A DNA stretch of 64,000 nucleotides, taken from the NCBI GenBank assembly GCA_017654935.2, contig CM065680.1, positions 37,780,426 through 37,844,425 on the forward strand, given 5' to 3'. Positions 23,477 through 38,100 of the stretch are shown here, in pieces (the first letter of the stretch is position 1; the number at the start of each line of letters is the position of its first letter). The DNA comes from Phymorhynchus buccinoides (Eukaryota; Mollusca; Gastropoda; Neogastropoda; Raphitomidae). The position numbers and the translations under genes were made by a program. The notes beneath the pieces are model-generated. The model did no database searches. It worked only from the letters and a program-made list of their open reading frames with translations, and was not told the origin of the DNA.

Positions 23477-26400
23477 GTAAGATTGGACGGCTGAATCGTT
23501 CTATGTAATGTTTATTTGTTTATTTTTAATAGATTTTGGTTTGATAAGATTTGCCACAGAAAAAGAAATGTGGTTGTTATTGTTGCTGGTGTTCTTCTCC
23601 TCCAGATTCTTTTTCTGCTAAGAAAACCAAAGAACTGTCTTTGTCTGAGTTGTCATTCCCCGTGGGGATACCGGGGGGTCTTTTGTACGAATAGTTCCCC
23701 CACCTTCTGGAAGTTCTGTGCTTGTAACTTTCACTAATCTTTCACTCTCTTTGACTCTGCCTTTTCCCTTTGCTTTCTGTCATCTACTATCTTTCTGCCT
23801 TATTGGCCCATTCTCCTGCCTTTAAAACCCCCAAAATCTTGCCAATTTTCTCCTTTGAGCTCCTCCGAAATCGGAATGTGTTGGCTGTACGCAGCGGGGA
23901 GACCAGTAAAAACTGAAAACCAGACACATACATATCTTACCCATTATGGCCATATGGCATGGGAACGCAGAAGAAGAAGAAGAAGAAGAAAGTCTGAGTT
24001 GTCAAACTAAGCTCCACACTCTTTTACAAAATTTGTTTTTTTAATAGGATTTCTTTCGTCTGTGAAAGGTTATCAGTCGGTCTGTATTTTTACTTTGGGC
24101 CCTTTTACTCACATGGCTTTTGATCACTGGTTGACGTTAGCCTGTGATTGGGGATCATAGTAAAGTGAGAGCTGTACAATAAATTATTTTCTACTGTACT
24201 GGAAGACTATGACTCTCAAGCTGGAGGGCCTGCTACACACATACGATTCGGATCTGAATGCGATTTTGACGAGGTGAGTCATGATTCACTTGAAATTCAT
24301 GTATTGGGTCTACTTGAGTATAGTGAGCGAAAATGGCAGAATTAGGTTTAGACGGAAGTATTTCACATGAATCATGACTCATGTGACCTAATAGCATCGC
24401 ATCCCCATACGATTTTACGTGTGTGTGTGGCGCCACTTCAGGGGCATTTGCATTGCCTCTAGTGCTGCAGCCAAAGGGATTGGTTGGCCTTTGGGGATCT
24501 TCCCCAACGCCAGCTGTCCTGAAATCCTATTGACCAAGTTAGTGGGGTTGTACCCTGGGCAATGCATCTCCATTATAAACAAATTTTAGCTCTGCCTGCT
24601 GGAACAGCAGCTACCCCCTTTGCTGTCTGGTAGTCATGGTCGGAAACAAGAGACAGGCGTACACTGTCGTCTGTGACAGGCAGTCAGTGGGTCTGTATCT
24701 GAGGGCACAGGGACTAAACACATGGGTGCAACTTTTCCTGGTATACAAGGATTTCCTGTTTTTGAATTTTGCCAGAAAAGGAATTTCCTTTCTCTAAAAC
24801 TCGTCAAACAAGATCTTTGTGTGTCTACTGTATTTTTCAAACACTTTAAGATAAGCATTTGTATAAATTGTGGAAAAAGCAAACTAAGATACCTTCATAA
24901 ATCAATTTTTCTTCAGCTGCAGGGGACATTACCCATAGACCCCAACATTTAAGTTTTTTTAATTTTGTGCAGTTGCTCCCTTGAATACATGTAGCGACTT
25001 GAAAACAGCGACTATCAGAACAGCTTCAAAATAGTGACTGTGTCACAGTAACAACTGTCAGTATAGCGACTTCAAAACAGCGACTATGAAAACTGACCGT
25101 CAAAACAGTGACTGTATCACAATAGTAACCGTCAATATTAGCGACTTCAAAATAGCGACTATGAAAACAGCAACCGTCAAAACAGTGACTGTATCACAAC
25201 AGTAACCGTCAATATTAGCGACTTCAAAATAGCGACTATGAAAACAGCAACCGTCAAAACAATGACTGTCACAATAGCAACCATCATTATTAGCGACTTC
25301 AAAACAGCGACTATGAAAACAGCAACCGTCAAAACAGTGACTGTATCACAACAGCAACCATCATTATTAGTGACTTCAAAACAGCGACTATGAAAACAGC
25401 AACCGTCAAAACAGTGACTGTATCACAATAGCAACCGTCAATATTATGACTTCAAAATAGCGACTATGAAAACAGCAACCGTCAAAATAGTGACTGTATC
25501 ACAATAGTAACCGTCAATATTAGTGACTTCAAAATAGCGACTATGAAAACAGCAACCGTCAAAACAGTGACTGTATCACAATAGTAACTGTCAATATTAG
25601 CGACTTCAAAATAGCGACTATGAAAACAGCAACCGTCAAAACAATGACTGTCACAATAGCAACCATCAATATTAGTGACTTCAAAACAGCGACTATGAAA
25701 ACAGCAACCGTCAAAACGATGACTGTCACAATAGCAACCATCAATATTAGCGACTTCAAAACAGCGACTATGAAACCATCAAAAGAGTGATCAACACTTT
25801 TTACAAGCTGTGCATGGTTTGTGCAGAACATGCAAGCTGCTGGACACCCCGTCTGACGATGGCTGCCTCAGCCGCTTGCAGAGATGCTCTCCTGTCACGC
25901 AGTATGCCATCAACTTTGTGAGTCGTTGTTCTTTTCGTTGCCACTTTGGTTGTATCTTTCATGTTCGCCTTTGTCTTTTAAAAACACCAAATGTTTATAT
26001 CACACTGACTATGTGTTTCAGTTACTGTTATCTATGATGCTATCCTTGACCCTTTTCTCTTTGGGTTCTTTATTTGTCCCTTCTGGTGTGTTACCTCTTT
26101 AACCCTTTCACCGCCAATGTCGCATTTATGCACCACAATGGTTTAACACCCATGTCACTAAAAGGCATCAAAGCAGGGCCTGTTATTTCAAGATCTTATT
26201 TTCTTAATTTTGGGAGATAAGGATAGGCCTAATGTTATACATGTTACAGAGGAATTCCCAATAGGCCTATTGCAGATATTGTTTCTCTACCCTGTTAAGC
26301 TTAATGGTATTTGTTGGCTGGAATATGGCTGGCGGCGAAAGGGTTAAATGTTGTAATTGGAACTCTTTTGCAATATCTGATCATTAGCAAGTTGAATGTG

Positions 26401-29400
26401 AAGAGGGGGAGGGTTGTTTTCCCCAACAAAGGCAATTGTTTTGTTTTTTTGTCAATAAATAAGCTTACTATGCACTAACTGTATATTTGTTTGTATTTTG
26501 TTCCACTTCTTTATCTGTTTTCTTGTTTATGTTTTTATGTTCATTATCTTTTTTGGATTTTCTTTCAGTTTGGAAGGTGCATGATCCCGATTTTAAGTTT
26601 TGGTTAGTAGCTATGTTGTACTTGAATTTATGGGTAGTTGATCATTTATGTTGGTTTTAGTGTCAGTTTAATGCGTTCAGTGTTGTGTCGCTTTGATGTA
26701 GTTGACATATGTGTTGATAGTACCGGACTATAAGGCGATACTTTTCCCCTGCGCTTTATAAAATGGCTACTAATACAGTAAGAAAATATAATAACAAAAT
26801 CTAAATTTTGTGTAAAATTTGGGGGGTGCGCCTTATAGTCTGAAAAATATGGTATGCTGTTCCAAAAAAGAAATGCATAACTTTTAGGCCTACTGAAAAA
26901 TGTCATCCTAATTTTAAAAATTAACAGAAAATCACACAATGCGAAACTCTTTGTGACATGTGACATGGAGATAGCTGAATGTATTGAGAGTTCACCTGCA
27001 TCCTCCAATCATTCAATCAATTTGATATGCTTGGGTGTGTGAAGGGATTCAAATCAGTAGGGTGTGATTGCCTTCGACACGGCTTTCAGACCAGGTTCTG
27101 CAGGTGATTCCACACAATCTGGTCTGACACAATCGGTGTGGCCTGGGGAGTGCCTGCACTGTATAGGAGGCCAATAGGAAGCGATTCTGGAGATGGCGGT
27201 TCCGAATGGGCGATTCTGACAAGCAGTAATAACTCTTGGTCTGCCCGGACGTAGCTGGTCATCAACGGAGCCAGTGGTTTCAAACCTGGTGCGTAATCTT
27301 CACATGGTGCTCTGAGACATGTCGGAAGTGCCCGGTGACGTCACTTTGACTCTGACCGGCTTGCAGACGTCCTGATGCATTGTGGGGTTCATCTCTGTTC
27401 TGTCGGGCCATTTCTAATGGCAGTATTCTGGTTTGATTTTCAGGGAACATCAGTTCCTTTGTATGGTTGTTTGAGAACAAGGAGCATGGGTGCTTCTCTT
27501 TCAGTTTTACACTGATTTCAGTATTAATTTTTAATTATTTAATTCATCCAAAAAAATAAAATAAAATTTGACCACAAGCGATTTGGGGCGTTTTGAACTG
27601 TTGTTCTATCTTGGAAGTTTACAAAGGCAGTGTAATACTTTTACAAGGCTTATCAGACTCAAACTGTCTCTGTCTATCATTTTAACTGTCTGTCTGTCTT
27701 GTTATCTCTCTCTCTTAAGTTGCTCCCCCCCTGAATCGTCCGACAGGGCTCTGCCCCTTTACCCTGTCGAGGCCATGGGTTCCTGGATCCCTGCCTTTTA
27801 GTTTTTTTCATTTTGGGGAGTTGCACGCATGCTTAGGAGTGAACTCTATTTTTTACGACATTTCTCGAGATTCTACTCGTGCATGGCACATGGGCGTGCA
27901 AAAATAGCTTTTTTTTTAACATTTTAGACACTCTGCGTGTATGCGTCATGTGCAGAGAGAAACATCAACAGTTGTCGTTACAAGGACCAGCGTGTGAATA
28001 CTTCCAATAGTTTGGTGGATATGCATGCAGCAGTACAGTGATGGAAACGACATTTGAGAAAATATACGTTTTTGGGGTCTTTTAACCCTCTTGTGCCTGA
28101 CGCTCTGTGCTCTCAATCACCTCTGAAATCCTAACCCAAGGGACGTCACTCCGTACAAAAGGGGGGGTAGCGTCAGAAAAATAATAAAATAAAATATACC
28201 CTACCAGATTTTGTGTGTTTTTTTGTTTTGAATGTGTTGCCGAGATGTCTGTCTGATATGCAAAATGAATTTCAAGATGTTATGGGGATGCATGGCTCCA
28301 CAAAAAAAATCAAATTGCCAAAGTGTAGTCGCAAACTGCATTCACTAGTCATTCACTGCCTACTTTTGCAGACTGTTGAAGCCTAACTCGCCCTAACTTG
28401 GGCTAAGACGACTGAAACGGAAATGTAGATCAAAATCATTCACTTACCCTTTCACTTCACGATCTTATAATTCCTATCTTTCACCAAAAAAAGAATTTTC
28501 ATCGCTGTCATCACTCGGTGGATGCAATAACGACTCGTCATCCATGATGTAAAAGTCGGGAAAATGCCGATGTCAGTAACACGACTTCAAAAATTCGCAT
28601 CGATCGAACAAACACAAGCTCGCCGCCGAAATAGGTCAGAATACACTCCTTACTCATCACTTCGCGATCTCATAAGTCTCATATTTCACAAAAATAGGAC
28701 TATTCATTGCTTTCCTCAGTCAATGGACGCCATAACTGTTCGTCATCCATATTGGAAAAATCGCGAAAATGCCGAAGTCGGTCACTAATTTTCAAAAATT
28801 CATATCTTTCAAACCAATCGGCCTAGAAGCCATTGCAAGCAACAGGACGGAAGTGTAATCCATAGCGAAAGCGAGGCTGAAGCGCTCACGTGACTGCCAT
28901 GTGATAGAAACAAAATGGAAGCGCCCTAACCGGCCACGTGGAATCCGTACGTTCCCGAACGTTCTAGACGTTTCCGATCCGATTTTTTTTTGAACGTTCA
29001 CGACCGTTCACCGCACAAGAGAGTTAAACAACAGTATGATGATGTGTCATATTGATGATGTTAAAGTGGGGATTTGTAAAAACCCAATGATAGATGTAGA
29101 TGCTAGTAAAGGGATGTTAAGTATCAATCTAATGTTGTGAGTAGTGTCATACTGAAGTGGATATTAATATCAATCCCATGTTGGATGTTGTGTCAATTTG
29201 ATGTAGGTGTCAAAACAGATATTAGTTCAATGTAAACAATTGATGTTATTTCAAAAATATGTTAATGTTCAATTGGTATCCGACATAAACATTGGCTTCA
29301 GTCTCATAATAGATGTGTCACAGATTAAATAGAATATTAGTATCAATTTAATGTTGGATCAAGATGTTGTGTGACATTGATGTAGATGTAGAAATGGAAA

Positions 29401-32027
29401 TTAGTGTTAATCTAGTGTTGTACGTTTGTCATATTGATAGACATTTATTTCAATCTAATGTTGAATTTTTGTTAATTTAATGTTGCATATTGTATCACAT
29501 TAATGTAGATGTTAAAGTAGACATTAGTGTCAATTTAATGTTAGATTTTGTGTCTCAATGCAGTTATTAAAAGTAGACAAAGTGCCTGTCTAGTGTTGAA
29601 TGATCTGTTACATTGATATGAGTATTAAAGTTGGGATTTGTATTAACATTTGTGGCAAACTTATGTTGTAATTTTTTTTCTTTTTTTTTTCTTCCGTTTT
29701 TTCAATGTATTTATTTGCTTGTTCATTTTCAAATACCCCTTACAGTACAATCATGCACCATCATTATGAAAAATAATTATTTAAGCAACCGAAAACATGG
29801 CATTTTTAATGGAATCACTACCAGTTTATATCTAAAAAAAATATATATTATAATATTACTATCATGTAATTAAACGAATACAGTGGAATCCATTTAATTG
29901 GCCATCGGATAATCGGCCAAAGCCGCTTAATTGGCCAATTTCCTCTGGAATGGAATTTTTTCTTCTTAAGCATGTGTTATTTTGTTCGTTTTTACGGCCA
30001 AAGCTGAAATCTTCAATTTCGCTTTATTGGCCACTTTTTCTCTCTAATTTTTCCTCTTTACCCCTTTTTGAGAGGGAGAACAACAGAGGCAGACAAACTG
30101 ACAACACGCTTTTGATGTTTACATGGTTGAGTGTGAAGTTGGAAGGTGAGCTGTTGTCAATTGAAAGACCCTGCATGGCGTTAAAATCACTCAAGAAAAC
30201 AAAATCATTGTCTTTTACTCGTGCTTCTGTCAAGTTGTAGGATTAATAAACACACACACACACACATCAGAAAAAGAGAGAGAATTTGAATTTGAACTGC
30301 AACATTTAATTTTGACGTCATTGCTTTTGACTTGCATAATTGCGTCATACAGTATCTCGATGCTCGTTTTATCGGCCGATTCGCTTTATCGGCCATATTC
30401 TTCCTGGTCACAAAAGTGTCCGATTAAGCGGATTCCACTGTAGTATGATTATTTTGTTGTTGTTTTGTTTTTATTCTTACCCCCCCGCCCCTCCTCCTTT
30501 CTTTTTTATTCTAGCAACATTGCGGCCTGGTGCCTTTAAAATACAAACAAATATACATGAAATATAACGATTGCATTACTCAATAATACTTTATTGTTTT
30601 TGACTTTTCAAGTTTTCAAGGACTTGTGGGAACCCTGCATTTAACTTTGTTTTTGAGTTAAATCTTCAATATGTGTTTCTTTTTTCATGGAAAATATAAT
30701 AGGCAAAAAAGAAAGGAAAACTTGCGTTTTTGGTATACATTTTTTTGTATTGCTTTTGTTTTCTGAAATACCGGAAGTACAAATATATACCCAGAACTGG
30801 TAAAAAAATGTTTATCTTCAAATTTTTATCAGTCTGTTAAACTGAGTGTAACTATATGTATGTTTGTATGACCATTAATACCAATCTATCATTATTGAAT
30901 GTTTGAATGCTTGTGTGCCAAATAACAAAATGAACATATGTACAGTTGAATATGTAACATGTGGGCATTAGTGTGGATCAATGTTTAAAATTGGTGTCGC
31001 AAATCCTGCAAAAGCTGTTCTGCATTATTTTTATTGTTTGTGTGCTCTCAGACACTTCAGTTTATTTTGAAACAAACGCTTTTCAATGTGTCCATTCATC
31101 TCAGGTACGCTTGATATTAGTTTTTATTAGATTGTTTTGTTTTTCTTCTTTTCTGTTTCTTTCTTTCTTATCCTCCAGGGGGATATTAGATGCTTTTTCT
31201 TTTTTAATAAAAATTGTTCCCCCCCCCTCCCCCATCTTTCTGAATACTCTGTGCTAGCAGCTTTCTTTATTCCGTCACACTCTTTGGCTCCGCCTTTTCC
31301 TTTTCTTACTGTACATATACTATTTTTTTCGTCCTTGTAGCCCATGCTCCTGCTTTTTTTGTACTCTGATGGATTTAGTTTTTGTAAGAAACACGTCGAG
31401 ATCACCAGGAAAACACCCTTTACAGAGATTGCAACACTCACTTTGCTCTGGTTTCCTAGAAATCAAACCGTCAAATCGGCGATTCCTCCTTGGCGGAGGT
31501 GCTCGAAGTCAAATTCTTTCACCCAATGAGAAGGCGTGTGCCGTCTCTTTTCTAATGGCCGCGAAATCGTTTGCACGGAATGTTTGCAATGCAAGTCTTT
31601 ATTTTTATTTTTTTGAAATTGTATTGTTTATCTAAAGGAGTTTCGCTCACAACAAAGAAAATAGCTCCAATTTTTGTTTACTGCGCTACAAAAAAAAAAA
31701 ACCCCGCTTCAACCACAGTGAGTGACCTCCACCCATCCCATCCAAAATGGCTACTCTCTCCGGCATCTTCGCCAAGGAGGAATCGCCGTTTTGACGGTTT
31801 AATTTCTAGGAAACCAGAGCAAAGTGAGTGTTCCGATCCTTGAAAAGGCTGTCTTTCTGGTGATCTCGACGTGTTTCTTGCAAGAACTCATCCGTCAGGG
31901 TCCACCTTTAAGCAATGTTCTCCCTTGAGCTCCTCCCCAAAGAGGAAAGTGTTAGCATGGTGCAGGCTTTCAGTGCAGATTTCGATTGCACCTGTTTGCC
32001 GAGGTCTGGACAGACAGATACAAAAAC

Positions 32028-32122
<95 letters not shown>

Positions 32123-35055
32123 TGTGCCCCCATTTCCATTTTAATATGTGGCACGATTTGTTAATATGTTTTGCTTTTCATAAGCTTTCAATTGTTTATC
32201 TGTTCCGTGTTTCTTTTTTTTATATGTAAATAAGCAATATGGTTTGTGTATTGCATGTGTGTTTGCATTTTGTCTTTGTTAGATGGCTTGATGAAAAAAA
32301 GCATGTATGTTTGCTTATTCAATGTCCATCTTTAAATAAAATTTTGACTCTGTGTATTAAGTTGTGTAGATGTGGTGTTGCAGTTCATGCAGGGTGCGTT
32401 TCTGGCGCTGTTCAGCGCAACCCTTCTGTTTGACGTCAAGCACGATCTTGTCCGGGGACTGACCATCAACCTTATCCTGCTCATGGTCTGGGTGCTTGGC
32501 ATCACTCTGGAAGAATTCAGACAGGTTGGTTGGCATAGAAATGCCCCTGCATGGGCGAAAGTAACACAGGAATCGTCTGAAAATCTGGAGTGAAAAACCT
32601 GACTGAAAGTGTCTTCGGGAATGGCCATTGTGTGTTGTCTGGAAAAAAAACCTGTTTTACAAAATCAAGTGTTCTTTGCTAGCATTCATGGCAGACAGAT
32701 ACAAGATGATAGACACTGTCTTAACACAACCCCTTCGCCCTTCACACACACACACACAATCACATACACATTGGAAAATGTATCCTCCTCTTCATAAGAG
32801 ATCAAAAATGAATTTTTGCTGTTGTCAGTGTAATAGGCATGAATGGTGATGAGATTAGCGTCCAATCGGTCAATCAATAGCAGGCATCTGCCTTCCTGGT
32901 TTTTATAGCTAATGTTCTTTAAAAAAAATTTCAGTCATCAAGTCAGTGTGTTAAAATAGATCTGGGGCGAGTTTCACTAGAGGTCGCTATTCGCGCGAAT
33001 TACGGTTTGCGCTGCAAAGGGGTCTAATAACGTTGGCTAAGTTCAGATAACTCTAATAGCTTACTCTTCACTTTCGGGAGAGAGAAAAGAGTTGCTATCA
33101 AAAGGGAGATAAATCATACCTCTCTGACAGTTTTTACAAAGATTTTTATTTCACGTCTGTGTGCAGAAAATTAAGTTTGCACTGTATTATGCCATCTAAC
33201 ATGATCAAAAGTTAAGAAAGAGCACTCCAAAAGATTTTTGTTTGCTTAATTTGCTAAAATCATCCCATATATTTTCGCTGTATAATGAAGAATACTTGTC
33301 TGTGTCAACTTTCTTGATTTTGGCTTCCATTTTGAAAACAAAAAGTTAAGTTATCGCGAGAACTAAAAAAAAGCAGGAAGTAAAAAAAAAAGTTGTATGT
33401 TTCCCATGATTCAACTAATAGTTTGCCGCGTGCTACCCCACGAGCTTGAGCGCTAACGTTCACAAACTATCGGCAAACGAACATGTTTCTTAGGACAGGT
33501 TTTGCCGAATTATGCTAACAGCTACGAGCGTTCGCTCTTGTGAAGCGACCCCCTGTTTTGTTTTGTTTTTGTAAGATGCAACTTTTTTTCAGGGATCTAA
33601 CTTTTTATATATGTGACCCAACACCATGAAAGGGACATTAAGTCGCTGGGCTAGTTTCTCATAAAAAGCTTGCAAAGTCAAACATTTCATTTTTTATCAA
33701 TTTTGAGTTATGGGTATTTTCGTGCTCTCTAGCATTTCATCTTTCATATTTATGAAGGATAATCTTTATAATGGTCTCTAAATACTCCAAAAAGTGCTTT
33801 TAGATGAGTAGGTTGATACGTTTTCTTCAGCTAGGCTAAACTTTTGACTGATTTCTCAAAATGTCTGAAAGTCACCTTACCAACTTTGAATCTCTAAAAC
33901 GAGAAAAAGCTACAAGAACGGTTCTTAAATCATTTGAAAGAGAATTGTCTGAAGTTTTTGACTGGACCATTGTCTCAGAATGGTCATTTTGATACTTAAT
34001 GTCCCTTTCTACTGGTTACTGGTTACTGGTTTTGCTGGGTCACATATAAGAATAAGTGGGTTTTTGTGTGAATGCAACCCTGTTGTACATAGACTGATAC
34101 TCTTGAGAGGGCTGTGTATTTTGGATTAGAGTAGGTGTGCATTTTGGATGACCAAAATCCAGGATAATCGTTCAAATGTTCAAGTTCTGGTTCCCCAGTT
34201 TCTGAGCAAGCCTGCGGTGCTTAGGGACAGCAACAAGAAGCTGCGCATCTCCAGAAGCAAGTTTTACACCTACTGCACCCAGCACTGGAACCTGCTTGAT
34301 ATGGTCACCATAGTGCTTTTCTGGTGAGTCCAGTGAATCCTCTTTGCTCTCCATTGATTTTAGCAGCTGTGTTATCGGAACTGGTTCACCTTTTTTTTGG
34401 GGGGGGGGGGGGGTTCTTTGTTTCTTTGGCTTTTTTTCCGCTCAAGGTTGTCACTGTTGGCGTTGTGGTTTACTGGTTTTGTTTTACTTTAGTATGATTA
34501 TTTTTTGGTATGTGTGATAAAGGGTAGAGAATGGGATGATGATGTGCGTGCGTATGTTTTTTATTGAGGGAATATATTTTTTGTGTATGTACCGGGGTTT
34601 CTGTTTGTGAGAGAGAGTGTGTGTGTGTGTGCGCACGCATGCATGCATATCCGTTTTCTTGGGCATGAGAGCTTATATGTATGCACATGTATGTTTGTAT
34701 GTATGTTACAGGCTTGGCATCATCGTGTTTTTCATACCCGGTGCTCAGGAGTGGGGGCGTGTGGTGCTGTGCTTTGACGTTTTCTTCTTCTACATGAGGA
34801 CCTTCCAGATGCTGATGGTCTGGGAGGGTCTGGGTCTGCTGCTGGAGATGGTCTACAGGATGGTGAGTGCCTCCATCTCCTGGCACCTTCGGCTTAACCT
34901 TCTTGCATTCATATTTCTTACATAATAACCTCTTCTCAGACATGAGATTTTTAATAATAATAATAATGAGCATTTATATGCGCTTATTCTTAAACAAGCC
35001 CTAAGCGCTTACAATAATAATATTTTTTTAATAAACAAATAAATGAATACCACCC

Positions 35056-35102
<47 letters not shown>

Positions 35103-38100
35103 AAAAAAAGCGGTACAAAATATGAGAATGTCCAAAATTGCTTTGCATACACACACACGCGCATTGCGCACACACACAAACACACACACACACACCACAC
35201 CACACCACACCACACCACACACACCATGCAACACATGCCCACCGCGCACAGAAGGGACAAAAATTACTTTCCAAAAGAAAAGAGCAGGCTACGATTTGAA
35301 GAGAGTGGTTTTGAGGGAAGACTTAAATGAAGAAAGGGAGTTGGCAGAACGGAGAGGAAGAGGGAGTTTGTTCCAAGTAGAGGAGGCCTGAAAAGAGAAG
35401 TAACGTTCACCGAGAGTCCTGGTGCAGTAACGGGGGATCTGGAGGAGAGAAGTGTCAGAATAATAATAATAATAATTGTACATTTATATAGCGCTTTACC
35501 TCAGATGAGCCCAAAGCGCTTTACAATCAATGATTCATCAACAGACAACAAAAACAGCATTCAAGAGTGACACCAACCAGCAACAGCGCATATACAAAGC
35601 AACTCTCTCTCTCTCTCTCTCTAACACACACACATAAACACACACATTTATCGAAGCCAACTCGTTCATACCCCATTCGGCAAGCCACAGCAACCGAGCC
35701 GCATGGACTGACCATATACACCAACACACATACACAAACACCCTCACACAAAATGTACGCACGCAGACAGACACGCACACAAACACAGAAACACACACAC
35801 ACATGCGTGCACACACAACCCACAAAACCAAAACACACACAAGCACACATGTATGCACACATTCATGCTCACACACACACACAACACACACACACACACA
35901 CACACGCGCACGCACACGCACGCACGCACGCACACGCACACACACGCACACGCACACACACACACACACCCCCCACAAAGCACAGCACAAACCTCTTATA
36001 GACAACTGATCAAATATTTAGAAGAGGAGCTTAACTGTCTAAGAGGTGTGTAAAGGTTCAGGAGATCAGCGAGATAAGAAGGAGCAAGACCATTCATGGA
36101 TTTGTAACAGAGCAGAGAGAGCTTGTAGTCGATACGCTTTCCAACAGGAAGCCAGGAATTTTCCTGATTTCAGGAAATTTTAAAGCCAGCAAGTCTGTTC
36201 TTGAGATAAGTGTAAATCCACTAAGAAATGGGGAGGAGGGTGGGTGTAGACTGGGAGTGGGCTGATGGAAGCGTGAACGAAGCAATCATGCCCCAGTTGC
36301 CACTCAAATCCACAACCCAATCCATCATGTTCATCCCATTCAGATGAAGCCTTCCAACATCCACTTCACTAAAGTTAATGTCTTGGATCAGGATCAGGAT
36401 TCTTTAGGACAACCAGGGACCTACACCAGTCCCCGGAAACTTTTCAGGAAATTTCACTTTCCTCTGATCTCATGTCTGCTTCTAGTGTTCAGGTATTTCC
36501 CCACATTTTTAATTACATCTGTCTTTTGAAGCACACAGATTGCCATACTGTTACCAGCACATCACTGCTTGTGATGATCTTCTTCATAGTGTGTGTATAA
36601 CAAGCCAGAACTTTGCGCATAACAAAAATGCATCAGGGCTCAAGCTAGGGCTGGGGCGAGTTTCTCTGGATAACGGTCGCCGTGCGAATAACGCTCACGG
36701 CAAACGGGGCCTAAGAAACACTTTAGAAAGCGTTTGCGGAAGAATATTACAAGCTCTTGTCTGATTAGTCAAATGTTTTTTAAATTTCAAACAAACTGTA
36801 ATGGACCAATCAACAACAAGAACCGTATTCACCCCCTACTAGTTCCGGATAGTTCGCAGCTTGTCACCTTTCGACTGAGAGCAAAACGCCATGCCAACTA
36901 TCGGCAAACGAAGGGTGTTTCTTAGACCGTTTTTGCCGATTTGAGCGAGCGCGGTTAAACGTTAGCCCTGGTTTTGGCCGACTTGAAGGCTTGGGGGAAA
37001 CTTCTGGCTGGCTGGTTTTGTTTGTTTGTTTGTTTGTTGTCGTACCCTGGCTTAAAGACTCCAGGGATCATCCCATCAGCCGATGCACTTGGACGGTTTT
37101 GACGGTCTTGAATGCAAGAGGTCAGTTGAAAATCTACTGCTGGGACTCAATTCGAGGACTCTTTTAGAGACACACTGTCCCAGCAAGATTAAGTCCCTTG
37201 TTTTTTTCTGGCCAGGTGTGAACCATATTCAAATTCCCCCATTTTTGTTTTCTATGTACAGTATATGACAGTTGGCTATGTTCATTTGTGGCTGTATTTT
37301 ATGCAAGCTTGTACTTGTAGTATCTGCAATGTGACTTGTAACAAAATGGTTGTTTGAAAGGTATTTGTATTTCATTTTTATCCATTTTAATATCTCTATT
37401 GCTCTCTTTGTCTTTGTCCACCTGTCTCTCCCTGTCTTTCTTATTAGTTATTTATTTATTATGAACATTTCTATTTTGCTTATTCATCAACGCTCTAAAC
37501 GCTTTACAATTTTTACTAAAGAATATATATTAAAAACATATGAACAAACATTCCTATCCCTCACCCTCCACCCCTGATGCCCCATCTCTCATTATCGAAC
37601 ACAGCCACACTAAAAGATAAAACATGAACAATTATTGTAAACAACAATCTATTCTAACCATACTGACCAACACTCAAAACAGTAGCATAAACATCTCCAG
37701 TTTGGAAACCAATGCCCCAGCAACGTAAAAACGAAAGTAGCAAAGGACCGCAACTCCGTTTACCCGGAAGCCGGTTACTCCCCTTTTAGCTTCCGGGTCC
37801 ATTTGACCTGTCAAAGTCACTTTTTCATTTTCCACTGATTAATGGAAATCTATCATTCTATTTCACCTCTGTGACTAATAATAATCTGACAGAGGCACGG
37901 TGATGGGCAAGTTATATTGTGATGGGTCTGTTGCTCTGGTGGGGGTGGGGGTGCTCACGTGTACAGACACCTTAGGGTGTTCGCATTTATTGCATTTCAT
38001 TGTCTTTTTGTTTTTTGTATTGATCGATTGCAAGACAAATTTCCTTGTTTTAAATGAGATTGGGACAATAAATGATTGATTGATTGATTGATTGACATTG

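Noticed and set aside
27568..27801. Short open frame downstream of the decayed transposase
   Set aside because: Low-complexity Leu/Ser content, no splice or homology support.
35538..36005. Cys/Val- and His/Thr-rich frames over 60 codons
   Set aside because: CA/TG microsatellite translations in several frames at once.
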